From the NCBI GenBank assembly GCA_047404195.1, contig JBDOIU010000013.1, forward strand, positions 17,023-81,022: a stretch of 64,000 nt of DNA, read 5' to 3'. This DNA is from JAJRRL01 sp047404195 (GTDB lineage Bacteria > Pseudomonadota > Gammaproteobacteria > JAJRRL01). The notes under the pieces were generated by a model, which had not been told where the DNA came from, did no database searches, and saw only the letters and a list, made by a program, of their open reading frames with translations. Position 1 is the stretch's first letter. The number at the start of each line of letters is the position of its first letter. The position numbers were made by a program, and so were the translations under genes. Shown piece by piece: positions 1-10,508 of the stretch.

Positions 1-1
1 T

Positions 2-1342
2 GTAGGTGCATCCGACATGAGTAGCTGGCTACTCATGGCGCTGCCTGGTGCCGCCTACATGCATTATCAAACTGAAGTTTGGATGCCAATCGGCTTACTA
101 ATCGGTGCCTACATCAACTGGAGATTGGTTGCTGTGAGATTACGCGTCTTCACCGAGCTTGCCGCTAACTCACTGACAATACCCAGCTTTTTGGGGGATA
201 GACTGGTTGAACACGCTAAATTGATACGCATACTGACAGCCGCAACGATTCTTTTCTTCTTTACGGTATATGCAGCAGCCGGGTTCAAGGGTGGCGCCCT
301 GGTATTCGCAACCGTGTTTCATATCCCACCAAAAACCGCACTCTTCACATGCGCCGCCTTCATTGTACTCTACACCACGATTGGTGGGTTCTTGGCTATC
401 AGCTGGGTTGATTTGGTGCAAGGTATACTGCTTTTTGCGGCCATTGTCAGCATACCGCTCATCATGCTCAACAAGATGACACCGATGCAACAAGCGCAGC
501 TGATCTCTCAACTACATAAAAGCTGGTTAACTTCAACAGCAGCCGATGGTGGCGCTTTGATCGGAGTGTCCTCTCTTCTAGCTTGGGGGCTGGGTTATTT
601 TGGGCAGCCACATATACTGGTTCGCTTTATGGCGATTAAACATGTCTCTGATATGGCAAAAAGTAGACGCATACATATCTTCTGGATGTTTTTTGCACTG
701 CTGGGAGCGCTCTCAGTCGGCATAATTGGGCACTTTATACTCACCAATCAACTACTCAACCCAGAAGCCATTTTCATCACAGTCATCCAAAGCCAACTCA
801 TTCACTGGTTAGCTGGCCTACTCTTTGCAATCATACTGTCTGCGATTATGAGCGCTATATCAGCACAGCTACTCGCTGCATCCAGTGCCATTACAGCTGA
901 TGTAGTGACTCACATTAGAAAACGTGAGCTATCACCAAAAACATTACTGATGATCGGTCGCATTACTGTTTTTATACTTGGTTTAGCAGCAATCAGCATT
1001 GCAGTCACGCCGCACATAAACATCATGCATCTTGTGAGCTACGCCTGGGCCGGCTTGGGAGCGAGCTTTGGTCCTGTGATTATCTTATCTCTCTATTGGC
1101 GCAGACTTTCCAGCGCAGGCGCGTTAGCTGGCATTTTATCTGCAGCAATTGCTGTCGTTACCTGGAAATACTGTCAAATAAGCTTCGGTGGTGTTTTCAA
1201 GCTTTACGAAATAATTCCCGCCTTTGCACTGAATATGTGTGTCTGCACTATCGTCAGCCTGCTCATTCCAAACAAGAGCAATAAAGCCTTTGAATTATTC
1301 TCACGAATGCATGGCCAGCTCGAAGTGAAAAGCAAGCTCTAA
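2..1342 (+). CDS. putP: Sodium/proline symporter, 5' end outside window
   Basis: Na+-coupled proline uptake protein of the inner membrane (SSS family). The reading frame is open from base 2, and the codons before the first ATG (base 17) read VGASD followed by MSSWLLMALPGA. This matches the internal PutP motif GASDMSGWLLMGLPGA, so the true start lies upstream of the window and roughly 55 to 60 N-terminal residues are missing. Further PutP landmarks are GAYINWRLVAVRLR, FIGGFLAVSW-like TIGGFLAISWVD, GWGLGYFGQPHILVRFMA and LVSYAWAGLGASFGPV. About ten hydrophobic membrane segments are visible. It is convergent with the next gene, with 15 bases between the stops. The family call is secure; proline as substrate is inferred from close PutP likeness. 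Confidence 0.93.
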   Translation, partial: VGASDMSSWLLMALPGAAYMHYQTEVWMPIGLLIGAYINWRLVAVRLRVFTELAANSLTIPSFLGDRLVEHAKLIRILTAATILFFFTVYAAAGFKGGALVFATVFHIPPKTALFTCAAFIVLYTTIGGFLAISWVDLVQGILLFAAIVSIPLIMLNKMTPMQQAQLISQLHKSWLTSTAADGGALIGVSSLLAWGLGYFGQPHILVRFMAIKHVSDMAKSRRIHIFWMFFALLGALSVGIIGHFILTNQLLNPEAIFITVIQSQLIHWLAGLLFAIILSAIMSAISAQLLAASSAITADVVTHIRKRELSPKTLLMIGRITVFILGLAAISIAVTPHINIMHLVSYAWAGLGASFGPVIILSLYWRRLSSAGALAGILSAAIAVVTWKYCQISFGGVFKLYEIIPAFALNMCVCTIVSLLIPNKSNKAFELFSRMHGQLEVKSKL

Positions 1343-1357
1343 AATCACCGAAGAGCA

Positions 1358-2602
1358 CTACTTTACTTCTACGCATACACCCTGCTTCCGCTTGTTAGAA
1401 TAGTGAGAAACAGCACAAGCTACCAACGCATCGCCAGTCACATTAACTGCTGTTCGACACATATCAAGCAGTCGATCAACACCAATGATGAGTGCAATTC
1501 CACTCGCAGGCAAACCAATATGCTCCAATACCATCGCTAACATAACCAAACCAGCAGAAGGCACACCGGCAGTGCCAATTGAAGCTAGTGTCGATAGTGA
1601 AATAATCATCAAATAATGCATCAAGCTCAGACTAATACCATAGGTGTGAGCAATAAATATTGTCGCAACCCCCTGCATAATGGCTGTTCCATCCATGTTG
1701 ATGGTTGCACCCAACGGAATGGTCAATGCAGCAATGGCTTTTGGCACTTTCAGGCGCTCTTGCACCGTTTGTAGCGTTATGGGCAACACAGCAACACTAC
1801 TCGACACTCCGAATGCTAAGGTAGCAACAGATAGAATACTGCTATAAAATTCTCGCAAAGAAAGCCGTGTGAAAATCTTAATTAGTACCGCATATGTACC
1901 GAGAGCATGCAGCAATAAAATACCGGCCACCAACATAAAATACTGTAGCATGAGGTATAATAAATCAGCGCCAGTACGATATAAGGCAAATGCCACTAAA
2001 AAAAATACGCCTATGGGTGCAAATTGAATAATCACTTGAATCCACGCAATCAATAACTTAGAACATTCTTCAAAAAAAGACATGACGACTGGGAACTGAT
2101 GCTTTCTTGTTGCTAAAACCAACCCCAGAAACGTTGAGAACACCACGATGGGCAACATGTCTCCCTCTGCCATGGAGCGGAAAATATTTTTTGGTATTGT
2201 GGAAATGAGCACGTTTACTGCGCTGGGTGCCTGGCTAATATCAACTGGGTCAACAGCTTGTACTTGTTGAGCAACATAAAATGGGAAATGACTCGCTATC
2301 AATAATGACAATGATACTGCAATAACCGTGGTTAGCAAGTATAGTGCTATTGCCAATAGGCCAGACCGTATCACAGCTGGACCACTCAATTGAGATGCCC
2401 CACATACCATTGAGGTAATGATGATAGGAATCACTAACATGAATAGCCCACGAAGAAAAAGCTCGCCCGGCACACGTAACCACCCCCCAAGCAAGATTGA
2501 ACTTGTAAAATGACGCACCACAAAAGCAAATATAATAGCCAAGCACAGCGCAATCACAGTATGTAATGTCAAGCGCCTAGTATGAGAGAAATCAGTTGCC
2601 AT
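1358..2602 (-). CDS. Dicarboxylate/amino acid:cation symporter (DAACS family)
   Basis: Inner-membrane secondary transporter of the GltP/DctA type, moving glutamate/aspartate or C4-dicarboxylates with Na+ or H+. The 414-aa length fits the family. The re-entrant serine motif appears as GVSSSVAVLP, followed by the substrate/cation-binding NMDGTA motif near residue 300 and the C-terminal VDRLLDMCRTAVNVTGD motif that carries the substrate-coordinating Asp and Arg. Start ATG at 2602 is preceded by only a weak Shine-Dalgarno sequence. It stands alone, convergent with putP. Together with putP and the large NAD-glutamate dehydrogenase, it suggests amino acids as a carbon and energy source. Exact substrate cannot be read from the sequence. 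Confidence 0.9.
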   Translation of the reverse strand: MATDFSHTRRLTLHTVIALCLAIIFAFVVRHFTSSILLGGWLRVPGELFLRGLFMLVIPIIITSMVCGASQLSGPAVIRSGLLAIALYLLTTVIAVSLSLLIASHFPFYVAQQVQAVDPVDISQAPSAVNVLISTIPKNIFRSMAEGDMLPIVVFSTFLGLVLATRKHQFPVVMSFFEECSKLLIAWIQVIIQFAPIGVFFLVAFALYRTGADLLYLMLQYFMLVAGILLLHALGTYAVLIKIFTRLSLREFYSSILSVATLAFGVSSSVAVLPITLQTVQERLKVPKAIAALTIPLGATINMDGTAIMQGVATIFIAHTYGISLSLMHYLMIISLSTLASIGTAGVPSAGLVMLAMVLEHIGLPASGIALIIGVDRLLDMCRTAVNVTGDALVACAVSHYSNKRKQGVCVEVK

Positions 2603-2725
2603 AGCCAGCAGCCCACGTTAAAAAACTACATGTATTATAGACTTAATTCTCTCAGCTTATCCAACACAATACAGCCAATGTGCATTAGAGCGAAACAAAG
2701 AACCATGAGCATTGAAACCGAGACA

Positions 2726-3862
2726 TCACTGACCAGCAGACATGGCTTCCGCACTGGCTGCTATTGTAGCCATGTACTCATTGACATACTGAGCAACAGT
2801 ATTGACATCATCGCGCGATATATACGGATGAAAAGGTAAGCTGACTACCTCTGACGCAGCTTTTTCTGCTACAGGACAAGCACGCTGATTATCACTAAAG
2901 TATGCTTTGAGGACTTCAATTTGAGTAAATGCACGCGGATAATGCACAGTTGTCGGCACGCCTTTCGCTTGCATATGTCTCTGAAAATGATCGCGTTGGG
3001 GAACCCTGATAGTATACTGAGCCCAGACACTTTGATAACCAGAAGCCACCACAGGGGGAGCAACAGAACACTCCAAAGCTTGCTGGTACCATTGTGCAGC
3101 CTGTTGCCGAGCGACAACCTCACCAGGAAAAAGTGCAAACTTCTCCAACAGAAAAGCAGCCTGCAAGGTATCTAAGCGGCCAGTTGTACCAATATCATGG
3201 TGCTCGTATCGACTGACCTGACCGTGGTTCCCCAGGCGCCGTATTTTGGTGGCCAACGCATCATTATTGGTAAAGCATGCACCACCATCACCGTAACAAC
3301 CCAGCGGCTTCACTGGATAAAAGCTGGTACAAGCGATATCAGCCAATGAGCATGCAGGACGATCATGATAAGTCGCACCGAATGCCTGAGCAGCATCTTC
3401 AACTACCCACAGACCATGCTTCTTGGCAATGCGATTAATCTCATCATAGGAAGCAGGCAAACCGTATAAGTCAACCGTCACGATGCCCTTGGTCTTAGAT
3501 GTAATAGCAGCTTCTATGAGTGCTGGATCTATATTATATGTAATCGGATCAATATCGACATAAACAGGAATGGCACCCATTTCAACAATCGTTTCAGCGG
3601 TAGCGTAAAAACTAAAAGCAGAGGTGATCACTTCATCGCCCGGCTGCAAATCCAGTGCCATCATAGCCAGTTTCAGCGCCATTGTTCCACTAGATGTGCC
3701 CACACAGTGATCAACTTGGGCAAATTTTGCCAGAGCCTCTTCCAGCTCGGAAACCTCTGGACCCAAAACATAGCGGCCATGCCCAAAAACAGTCTTAACA
3801 CGCCCAAGCAAACGTGACTGGATAAGGCGCTGCTGAGCAGCAAGATCTATGAAGTTTATCAA
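2726..3862 (-). CDS. DegT/DnrJ/EryC1/StrS-type sugar aminotransferase
   Basis: PLP-dependent aminotransferase of the nucleotide-sugar 3- or 4-aminotransferase family, closest in style to WbpE/WlbC enzymes of surface-polysaccharide synthesis. The frame is open up to an ATG at 3943, but I place the start at TTG 3862: the family N-terminus (INFIDLAAQQRLI) begins there and GGAG lies six bases upstream, whereas the extra 27 residues look unlike the family. Visible features are GTSSGTMAL (cofactor phosphate region), VVEDAAQAFGA, and the Schiff-base lysine in SFYPVKPLG (about K185). There is no sugar-biosynthesis partner on either side, so the pathway is unknown. Confidence 0.85.
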   Translation of the reverse strand: MINFIDLAAQQRLIQSRLLGRVKTVFGHGRYVLGPEVSELEEALAKFAQVDHCVGTSSGTMALKLAMMALDLQPGDEVITSAFSFYATAETIVEMGAIPVYVDIDPITYNIDPALIEAAITSKTKGIVTVDLYGLPASYDEINRIAKKHGLWVVEDAAQAFGATYHDRPACSLADIACTSFYPVKPLGCYGDGGACFTNNDALATKIRRLGNHGQVSRYEHHDIGTTGRLDTLQAAFLLEKFALFPGEVVARQQAAQWYQQALECSVAPPVVASGYQSVWAQYTIRVPQRDHFQRHMQAKGVPTTVHYPRAFTQIEVLKAYFSDNQRACPVAEKAASEVVSLPFHPYISRDDVNTVAQYVNEYMATIAASAEAMSAGQ

Positions 3863-4388
3863 AATCCGCTCCAAAAAAGTCAAAAATATGATCAGATCCA
3901 AGTCTAGCTCATGCTGACCCTCCGTGCAAGTCAATCTAGCCAATTAATCCGTGGCCAGTCGCAGCAGCATGAAAGAAGTAATACCCTCTCCAAAATAGCA
4001 CAAACCCATGAGCATCAAGACTAAGCAGAGTGATCGTAGAAAGCCAAGACACGAAAATGAAAATACAGCTTGTTATAAACAGAGATCACGTCAACTGATA
4101 ATGGCAATAAACCACTGGCAAGTAATAAGCGCCCTTGTAAGCAGCACACATGACATGCATACAATACGATTCACACTTCACACTCAGTGATACTTAGCAT
4201 GTAATCAGGCTAAGCAGCACAATCGCATGCTCTAATGAATAAAAATTAAAGTAATGGTCTACTACCAAGCACCTACCAACCAAAATTTAGCCAGACGAAC
4301 AAAACCATTTACAAACAAACTCATTTCAAATAGTGTTTACGAAAATACGGCCAGCTATTCTGGAAGTAAACATTACAAGGAGTATTAT
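3863..4388. other. 526-base intergenic region
   Basis: Lies between the divergent aminotransferase and ParA-like genes and must hold both promoters. A 60-codon open frame at 4008-4190 lacks a ribosome binding site. The frame of the ParA-like gene is open from 4254, but the only good ribosome binding site (AAGGAG, 4377-4382) belongs to ATG 4389. I see no convincing terminator or RNA. Confidence 0.5.
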
Positions 4389-7300
4389 ATGTCGAAGGCA
4401 AGTATTGATGCTGCAGCGCAAGCAGCAATGGAAGTAGAAGCACCAACTCCAAAAAAAACAGAATTTACAACCAGAATCTTATCTATTTACGCAAACAAAG
4501 GTGGCGTTGGGAAAACAACAGCAGCACTCAACATCGCAGCTGAATTGGCACACATGGGGGTGCGTGTTGGCCTCATAGACTGTGATTCCCAGTGCAATAG
4601 CACGAAATCATTTGTCAAATATAAAATAAACTTTGACAGGGACTTCTGTCCTTATATGAACGAAGAACATAGAAGACTCATCAGAGAAGAACTGACAAGC
4701 AGAATAGTTAATGGTAGAAGCTTTGATAACAATTTTGAACCACACACCGGTATCCATATACGCCTAACAGAGACACATACACTAGAAGAAATTCAATCAT
4801 TACTCTACAAAACAAAAGACCGCGGGCTCAGAACCGCACTGTTTCTCGATGAGAACAAGGAGCCTCACTTTGCTTTTCTTCAGCAAACAAGCACTAAAAG
4901 GTGTGACTTCTTACACAATGAAGCCACACGCGAAATAGGCAATGCCCTGACAGATGAAAAAGAACCTCAAAACATCACAGAGATTTTCACATTAGATCGT
5001 TGGAAAGCAATCGAGTCTGGCGAGGCATGCCCAACAGACAGAGAAAGAAGACAGCTTATCTTCTTTGCCTTAGCCTGCACTGCCGGAGCAAAGAGCAAAA
5101 AACATATCAACTATGCTGTCAATGAGATAATTTACTGCTTGAATGACTTTGAAGTATTAACAGAACCAGAAGAAGAGAAAAAGAAAAGCTATAAACAAGC
5201 GTATATCATCAAAGGTGATGATGAAGATTGGACAATAACGCACTCCAAAAGGGCATATCCATACACTGAATCAAACCGTCTTGAGGAAACATACGATGCG
5301 CCAACAATCATCGACAACTATAGAGAAAAACATGCAAAATGTGCAGCAAGTGGCATAACAACAATAGATAAAAAAGAAATTAAACAGCGGCTATGCAGTC
5401 ACAGGGTAAGTAACATATTCACATTACTGGGTGACCAAACAGGCAGCACAAGACAGATTCTACTGTCTGCCGCACGCTCGGCATCGCTTATTGAAGCAAT
5501 GCCACCACGGGATGAAGGCACTGATGCAGATGGTGTTGTCATGCTACTGCCAGGAAATCGTTTGTTTCATCTCAACTTGGAGGAGCAGGCCTCCCGAGCC
5601 ATTTCTGGTCTAACCAGAAAAGATAGACTGACCGGAGAGCCACGGCCTGAAATCCCAAGAGAAGTGGCTTATATTACAGAATCACGACTTAAGCTAACAG
5701 AATTAGCTAGAAATAATCATTTAGATTTCCTAATACTGGATCTTAATCCAAGCATATCACGTATCAACCAACTATTCATCACCATATCTGATGGAATATT
5801 GACACCATATAACCTACAGGAATATAATGATGATGCCGTTGAAGGGTTTTGCCACCTCATTAAGCGTGTCTCTGATGGAAGACGCGTACTATTTAGTAGA
5901 TTGTCCCGAGCTCATCATAAACAGCTTGAAATTAACCAAGACTTCAAAAAATTGAAGCTAATGGCACCAAAATTTCTTGGTTCATTCTACCAAAAGTATC
6001 CCAAACGACTAAAACGAATACATAAAGATTACATGGCTAGCATAGAGAACAAAATAAACAAACACTTAATACCACTGCTCATAGAGCAAGATATGTATCC
6101 ATTAAATGGCATTCACGGCTATGACAGCACTGGTAAACGCTATGACAGCACTGGTGCGCGACCGAAAACGAAAAAGGCGCTGGCTATTCGAGCATTTGTG
6201 CAGGACATCGAACAATGTCACAAGGAGGGTATGCCAGTTTCTTGGATTGAAAAGACATCAAAGAATAAGAAACAAGTAACTCAAGCAAAACCGGTACAGT
6301 GCTCTGTACAAAATGTCATCAGCCATACTATTGGTGATCACGCAGTAAGCAATCTTCACTTTACGAACCCACCAGTGAGGAAACTATTTGAAAAGCATGG
6401 GAACAGCATGTCAATAGAGTCTACAAAAACATTCCTCATCGAAAGCTGTATAATGACACACTCTGAGTGGCGAAAAAGTTGTCATCACTCCCCCATGCGT
6501 GACCACATACACATAGCCCACCCACTATATCGCTTGGACGATATTGATATGCACCTCGGACTTTGCGCTAACATACATGCACAACTAGGGAACAGAAACT
6601 ACAGGCTTGGTATACTGTGTGGAAGCACGGAAACACCTATATTGTACTTCGAGAAACCCTGTCATTTCAGGCGCGTTAATGCACAATTTCAACACTGCTT
6701 TAGAGTTGAATTTTATCGCCTACACGACAGCATATGGGATCACAAAAGCCAGAACTTAAATATTTTAGTGACATTTTTTGATGGCACCAATTGGCACACT
6801 GCCGAGTTCAGGCTGAACCCACCCAAACACGCAGAGCTGGATATTCAAATGAGCGTACGAATCAATCAGACAACAGCAGCCAGAAACCAAAAACTATCAA
6901 GCGATATCAAAGACATGATAATTGACTTGAGCAACGCAATCTGCTCGATTATCAATGAGAAATGTGGCATCACAGTGAGACAACCAAGGCAAGATGACCA
7001 CCCCACTGTAGTAAATTGCAGTCAATTCTATCAAAATAATCTTGACACTGGTATTATCGCACTACTCCATGCTAAAAACTTCATTTCATCAACAATGGGA
7101 CAACCGACACTAGCAATACCATTAGCGCCAAAAAACCATGCCGGAAACAAACGTAAGCCACCAATTCTTAGATGCAAAACATTGAGCCGAAGAAGACAAG
7201 AAATCATTGCTGGGATAGAAGGTATTTATCGTGACGAGTTGATAGGCGCGAGCCTCATCAAGGATGCATATGCTTTATCAGAATCAGCTCGAAAAGAACA

Positions 7301-7661
7301 ATTGCACTTCAGCAAATATGAGGAAGACTATATTGCTGATCAGCTTTCTCGCTGCGTGGATTCTAGCTATACCTCGCTACGAAAAGAATGGGGAAGCTCA
7401 CCCAACGCATTACATGTTGCAGGCTTTATAGCACTGTGTGTATGGCAATCAAACATACCAATGAGTGGACCTCAAAAATCAGAATTCAAGTATGCACTGA
7501 TACGCAAGAGTTTAGCTCAAATCGCTGAGGAAAAAAGCACACACCTGATGGAGATGACAGCACAACCAGCTCCTGCAATAAGTAGCTCATCTATTCTGAC
7601 AGGAAAGAAAAAAGCAAACATGATGCAAGCTGCCACCCACAAGAAAGCGCGAAAAAACTAA
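4389..7661 (+). CDS. Giant ParA/MinD-like ATPase with large insertion
   Basis: 1090 aa. The start at 4389 is set by AAGGAG six bases upstream. The N-terminus has a deviant Walker A of the ParA/MinD class (KGGVGKTT, residues 37-44, with the signature first lysine), followed by LIDCDSQCNST, the typical ParA switch I region. The matching Walker B (FLILDLNPS, Asp about 451) comes only some 380 residues later, whereas a normal ParA of 200-300 aa has it about 90 residues after the P-loop. So a 300-residue-plus insertion splits the fold. After about residue 500 comes a further 590 residues with no domain I recognise, ending in a lysine-rich tail (KKKANMM ... HKKARKN). It is followed after 24 bases by the 924-aa gene, so they form one operon. 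Classical ParA proteins move plasmids or cellular cargo; a cargo here is unknown. Confidence 0.8.
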   Translation: MSKASIDAAAQAAMEVEAPTPKKTEFTTRILSIYANKGGVGKTTAALNIAAELAHMGVRVGLIDCDSQCNSTKSFVKYKINFDRDFCPYMNEEHRRLIREELTSRIVNGRSFDNNFEPHTGIHIRLTETHTLEEIQSLLYKTKDRGLRTALFLDENKEPHFAFLQQTSTKRCDFLHNEATREIGNALTDEKEPQNITEIFTLDRWKAIESGEACPTDRERRQLIFFALACTAGAKSKKHINYAVNEIIYCLNDFEVLTEPEEEKKKSYKQAYIIKGDDEDWTITHSKRAYPYTESNRLEETYDAPTIIDNYREKHAKCAASGITTIDKKEIKQRLCSHRVSNIFTLLGDQTGSTRQILLSAARSASLIEAMPPRDEGTDADGVVMLLPGNRLFHLNLEEQASRAISGLTRKDRLTGEPRPEIPREVAYITESRLKLTELARNNHLDFLILDLNPSISRINQLFITISDGILTPYNLQEYNDDAVEGFCHLIKRVSDGRRVLFSRLSRAHHKQLEINQDFKKLKLMAPKFLGSFYQKYPKRLKRIHKDYMASIENKINKHLIPLLIEQDMYPLNGIHGYDSTGKRYDSTGARPKTKKALAIRAFVQDIEQCHKEGMPVSWIEKTSKNKKQVTQAKPVQCSVQNVISHTIGDHAVSNLHFTNPPVRKLFEKHGNSMSIESTKTFLIESCIMTHSEWRKSCHHSPMRDHIHIAHPLYRLDDIDMHLGLCANIHAQLGNRNYRLGILCGSTETPILYFEKPCHFRRVNAQFQHCFRVEFYRLHDSIWDHKSQNLNILVTFFDGTNWHTAEFRLNPPKHAELDIQMSVRINQTTAARNQKLSSDIKDMIIDLSNAICSIINEKCGITVRQPRQDDHPTVVNCSQFYQNNLDTGIIALLHAKNFISSTMGQPTLAIPLAPKNHAGNKRKPPILRCKTLSRRRQEIIAGIEGIYRDELIGASLIKDAYALSESARKEQLHFSKYEEDYIADQLSRCVDSSYTSLRKEWGSSPNALHVAGFIALCVWQSNIPMSGPQKSEFKYALIRKSLAQIAEEKSTHLMEMTAQPAPAISSSSILTGKKKANMMQAATHKKARKN
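6120..6161 (+). repeat. 21-base tandem duplication inside the ParA-like gene
   Basis: Two adjacent 21-base units, differing at a few 3' bases, encode YDSTGKR and YDSTGAR. It keeps the frame and looks like a recent slippage duplication. Confidence 0.8.
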
Positions 7662-7685
7662 CAATCCAACCCAGGAGATATCATA

Positions 7686-10460
7686 ATGAAGCCACAAAAA
7701 CGCAAATTAGTCACCGAACCTAATGGAAACACTCACACTCGAGCATGTGCCGAAAGGCTACAAGCCGAATCAGCAACTGTAAGCATGCAACTTGTAGCAG
7801 GCGCAGCTCAGACGACCACAGAGAAAAGGGCTCGATTAAATCCAGCACCATTGGTAAAGATACTGGGCGCACTTTACCCAATCGACGCACATCTGAGGTT
7901 ATTATGGGCTAGCGCAGTAAAGCAACACAACATTGCATTTTTACTTGACTTAAGAGAGCAGTTAAAACACTATGCCTATGATAGAGAAGCGCAAATACTC
8001 CTTGAAGATACAGAGAGCGCATTGAGGCCTGGACAAAATAGCGCACTGATTACAGATTCTTTCCTGTACCCAAGGTGTGAATCTTGCAGCAGATATTATG
8101 GCACATGCGTCACAGCACAGGGAGAGCACAAATACTGGTTAACGTACCATAGAAGCATGAAAACACGGTTTGCAGACAAGGTTAGAGCGTCAAGTGCAGC
8201 CCACCTTACAACTGAGAACGTGCATATTAGTAACAGGTATTCTGGCATGATGGCCATTAATTCACATGCTGGTAATTTTATCTCACCATTGAGTGTTCAA
8301 GAGTATCGCCAGGCCTTCGATGCAGAAAAAAAAAGAAAAGCAGGAGGTGGTAGTGAAAATATGCATGATGCGCTACTCTCATACAAAAGAAAAATGTGTC
8401 GTGTGATCAAAGAGCGTTTTAACAAACAATATCACGCGTCTCACAAATACTTTCCTAAGGCAATGACCAAGCATACACTCAATATCGTTCAGAGTGACAA
8501 TAGATACCCATGTGTTGTAATATTATTACCTAACAACAACCCAGATTGTTACGATACTCGCCCTAAAGATTGGGTCACATACTGGGGCAAAACAAGAAAA
8601 GCAAAGAGTGTTAAAACCAACAAACATGAACAGTTTCAACAGCTACTCACATGCATATTCATTGCATACATTAATATTAATGCAGAAAAAGAAGGGATTC
8701 CTATTGAAATGGTGATGCGATCGAGTTTTAGTCATAATGGTCCTAGCGTGTCTAGTACAGGTGAAACATTCCGTATTAACCCCGGCTTAATTCCCACATG
8801 TTATGCTGATTTGATTGCAAAGACGCTCGTGGATATCATGATAGTACTTCATAATATCGACGATCGGCAAGGAGAATACCGGCTAAAGCCAGCGCAAGAG
8901 TTAAGCTACAAAGAGTATTATTACCACAAGCTAAGACTAAAAATTGATACAAAATCAGTATTGGATAAACTCAAAGGATCAGCAGGATATGAAAATGGAT
9001 TTTCTGAAGACAACTTATCAACATTATATGATTCATACATAGCGCTCAAAGAAGAGCTTCCAGACAAAAGGAAAGCTGGAATCTGTAAAAAACCAACATT
9101 GACACATGGCATGTGCGCATGGGAATTAATCCGGCAATCTGCAACCACAACAGGAAAGGATTGCCTTCAAGAAATATTCAGACATCATGGCGGAAAAGAT
9201 TTGTTGATTAGCAGGCTCATGATTGCAATCAGAAGCAGAAAAACGCACCCAATACAATATGCACTGGGTCAAATGATTGATGAACTTGAGCCACTTATTG
9301 AATTAAGGTCTCCATCTAGGCAAACCAAAACTGCTCAATTACAGATGCCAAACTTATCTACATCAATATCAAGGAATGTACAAAAACAATTCTTTTCAAA
9401 CCCTTCATTCGAATGGATTTACCGTCATGATAAGGCTTTTTTTGACATCATTGCTAAAATGATGCATTCATTACGCCCACTTCATAGACCCAAATCAAAG
9501 CAACCCCCTCTTTTTGGTCTCTATGCAATGCTTGAGTTAGCTGGTCTTGAATTTGCCATGCAGCACATCCACAAAACTCTGCCAGGTACTAGAGGTCTCG
9601 CCCATATAGCACCAGGGTTTGGATCAGACTCTGACTCAGAGGTAAGTCTTTGCAATAAATCTCGATTATATCACAAAAAAATTCGTGTTTGCTCAGGCAT
9701 GAAAGCAATTCTGATTGCACACCTAACTGCACTCCAATTTTATAGCAAATCACATGACAATAAAACACTGGCTATCGACTGCACCAGAATGTACTTCGAA
9801 ACACTTGATGCCATTAAACTGGTCAAGAAAAACAGAGAATTTGATGTTACATTTATCAAGTCTACCGACCAATATGATACAAAATATGGTAACTTTCTTT
9901 TATATTATGATCTTAACCACAATAACAGCACAAGCGTGCGTACGACCCAAGAAAGAGCAGCTGCAGCAATTGATAAACTGCTTAGGCGTGCAAGACCGAC
10001 CCCCAAGGTTGTTATTCTTGACTGGACATCAGCAACTACGAGTGAGATGCTGCAATCAGTTGAATCGTGTTTTAGAAAGGAAGATATCAACATCGTTTTA
10101 TGTGTCAGTAGTGGATTAAAAAACTCACAGGCAGGCACTGACTACAACCCCTATGGTGAGATAAGAATATTCACACGCGATCATGCTCTCACATCTCGAT
10201 TAAGAAAGGGAATGATACACGCCCTACATGGAAAACCGCTTGTTGATCCGACCCAACACGCGGCTCCACCACAGAGCGAGCACGAGAGTGAGCACAGTAC
10301 TCGATTGCAGTCACTCATCCTTAAAGCAAAAGAATCGTCACCAGAGGGCCTCAGCGAGCAGACACATAACCTGGTGCGCCTTTATAAAAGCAGAGGACAT
10401 GCTCCGAGCGTTAAGGATAGAAAATTCAAGAGGCATGCAGACATATCAGGCATGAAGTGA
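7686..10460 (+). CDS. Unknown 924-aa protein, operon partner of ParA-like gene
   Basis: Follows the ParA-like gene by 24 bases with its own good ribosome binding site (AGGAG at 7672-7676), so the two are probably co-transcribed. No family recognised. Visible features: a basic N-terminus (KPQKRKL) and a second basic patch (EKRARLN) in the first 60 residues; a small cysteine cluster CESCSRYYGTC near residue 130; a lysine/arginine-rich stretch around residues 210-260; and a C-terminal third with alternating hydrophobic segments such as PKVVILDWTSAT and IVLCVSSGLKNSQAG that suggest a Rossmann-like or other alpha/beta domain near residues 690-850. No signal peptide or membrane helix. Position suggests a partner of the ATPase, as ParB is for ParA, but no helix-turn-helix or ParB motif is apparent. 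Confidence 0.75.
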   Translation: MKPQKRKLVTEPNGNTHTRACAERLQAESATVSMQLVAGAAQTTTEKRARLNPAPLVKILGALYPIDAHLRLLWASAVKQHNIAFLLDLREQLKHYAYDREAQILLEDTESALRPGQNSALITDSFLYPRCESCSRYYGTCVTAQGEHKYWLTYHRSMKTRFADKVRASSAAHLTTENVHISNRYSGMMAINSHAGNFISPLSVQEYRQAFDAEKKRKAGGGSENMHDALLSYKRKMCRVIKERFNKQYHASHKYFPKAMTKHTLNIVQSDNRYPCVVILLPNNNPDCYDTRPKDWVTYWGKTRKAKSVKTNKHEQFQQLLTCIFIAYININAEKEGIPIEMVMRSSFSHNGPSVSSTGETFRINPGLIPTCYADLIAKTLVDIMIVLHNIDDRQGEYRLKPAQELSYKEYYYHKLRLKIDTKSVLDKLKGSAGYENGFSEDNLSTLYDSYIALKEELPDKRKAGICKKPTLTHGMCAWELIRQSATTTGKDCLQEIFRHHGGKDLLISRLMIAIRSRKTHPIQYALGQMIDELEPLIELRSPSRQTKTAQLQMPNLSTSISRNVQKQFFSNPSFEWIYRHDKAFFDIIAKMMHSLRPLHRPKSKQPPLFGLYAMLELAGLEFAMQHIHKTLPGTRGLAHIAPGFGSDSDSEVSLCNKSRLYHKKIRVCSGMKAILIAHLTALQFYSKSHDNKTLAIDCTRMYFETLDAIKLVKKNREFDVTFIKSTDQYDTKYGNFLLYYDLNHNNSTSVRTTQERAAAAIDKLLRRARPTPKVVILDWTSATTSEMLQSVESCFRKEDINIVLCVSSGLKNSQAGTDYNPYGEIRIFTRDHALTSRLRKGMIHALHGKPLVDPTQHAAPPQSEHESEHSTRLQSLILKAKESSPEGLSEQTHNLVRLYKSRGHAPSVKDRKFKRHADISGMK

Positions 10461-10508
10461 CATGAGAAATTAGCCCATACCCGAGCCATATTGAGCAATG
10501 TGTACTAC

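Noticed and set aside
4008..4190. 60-codon open frame upstream of the ParA-like gene
   Set aside because: No ribosome binding site, no family likeness, odd composition; treated as intergenic.
4254..4388. Longer N-terminus of the ParA-like protein
   Set aside because: No ribosome binding site at 4254, while AAGGAG stands exactly before ATG 4389.
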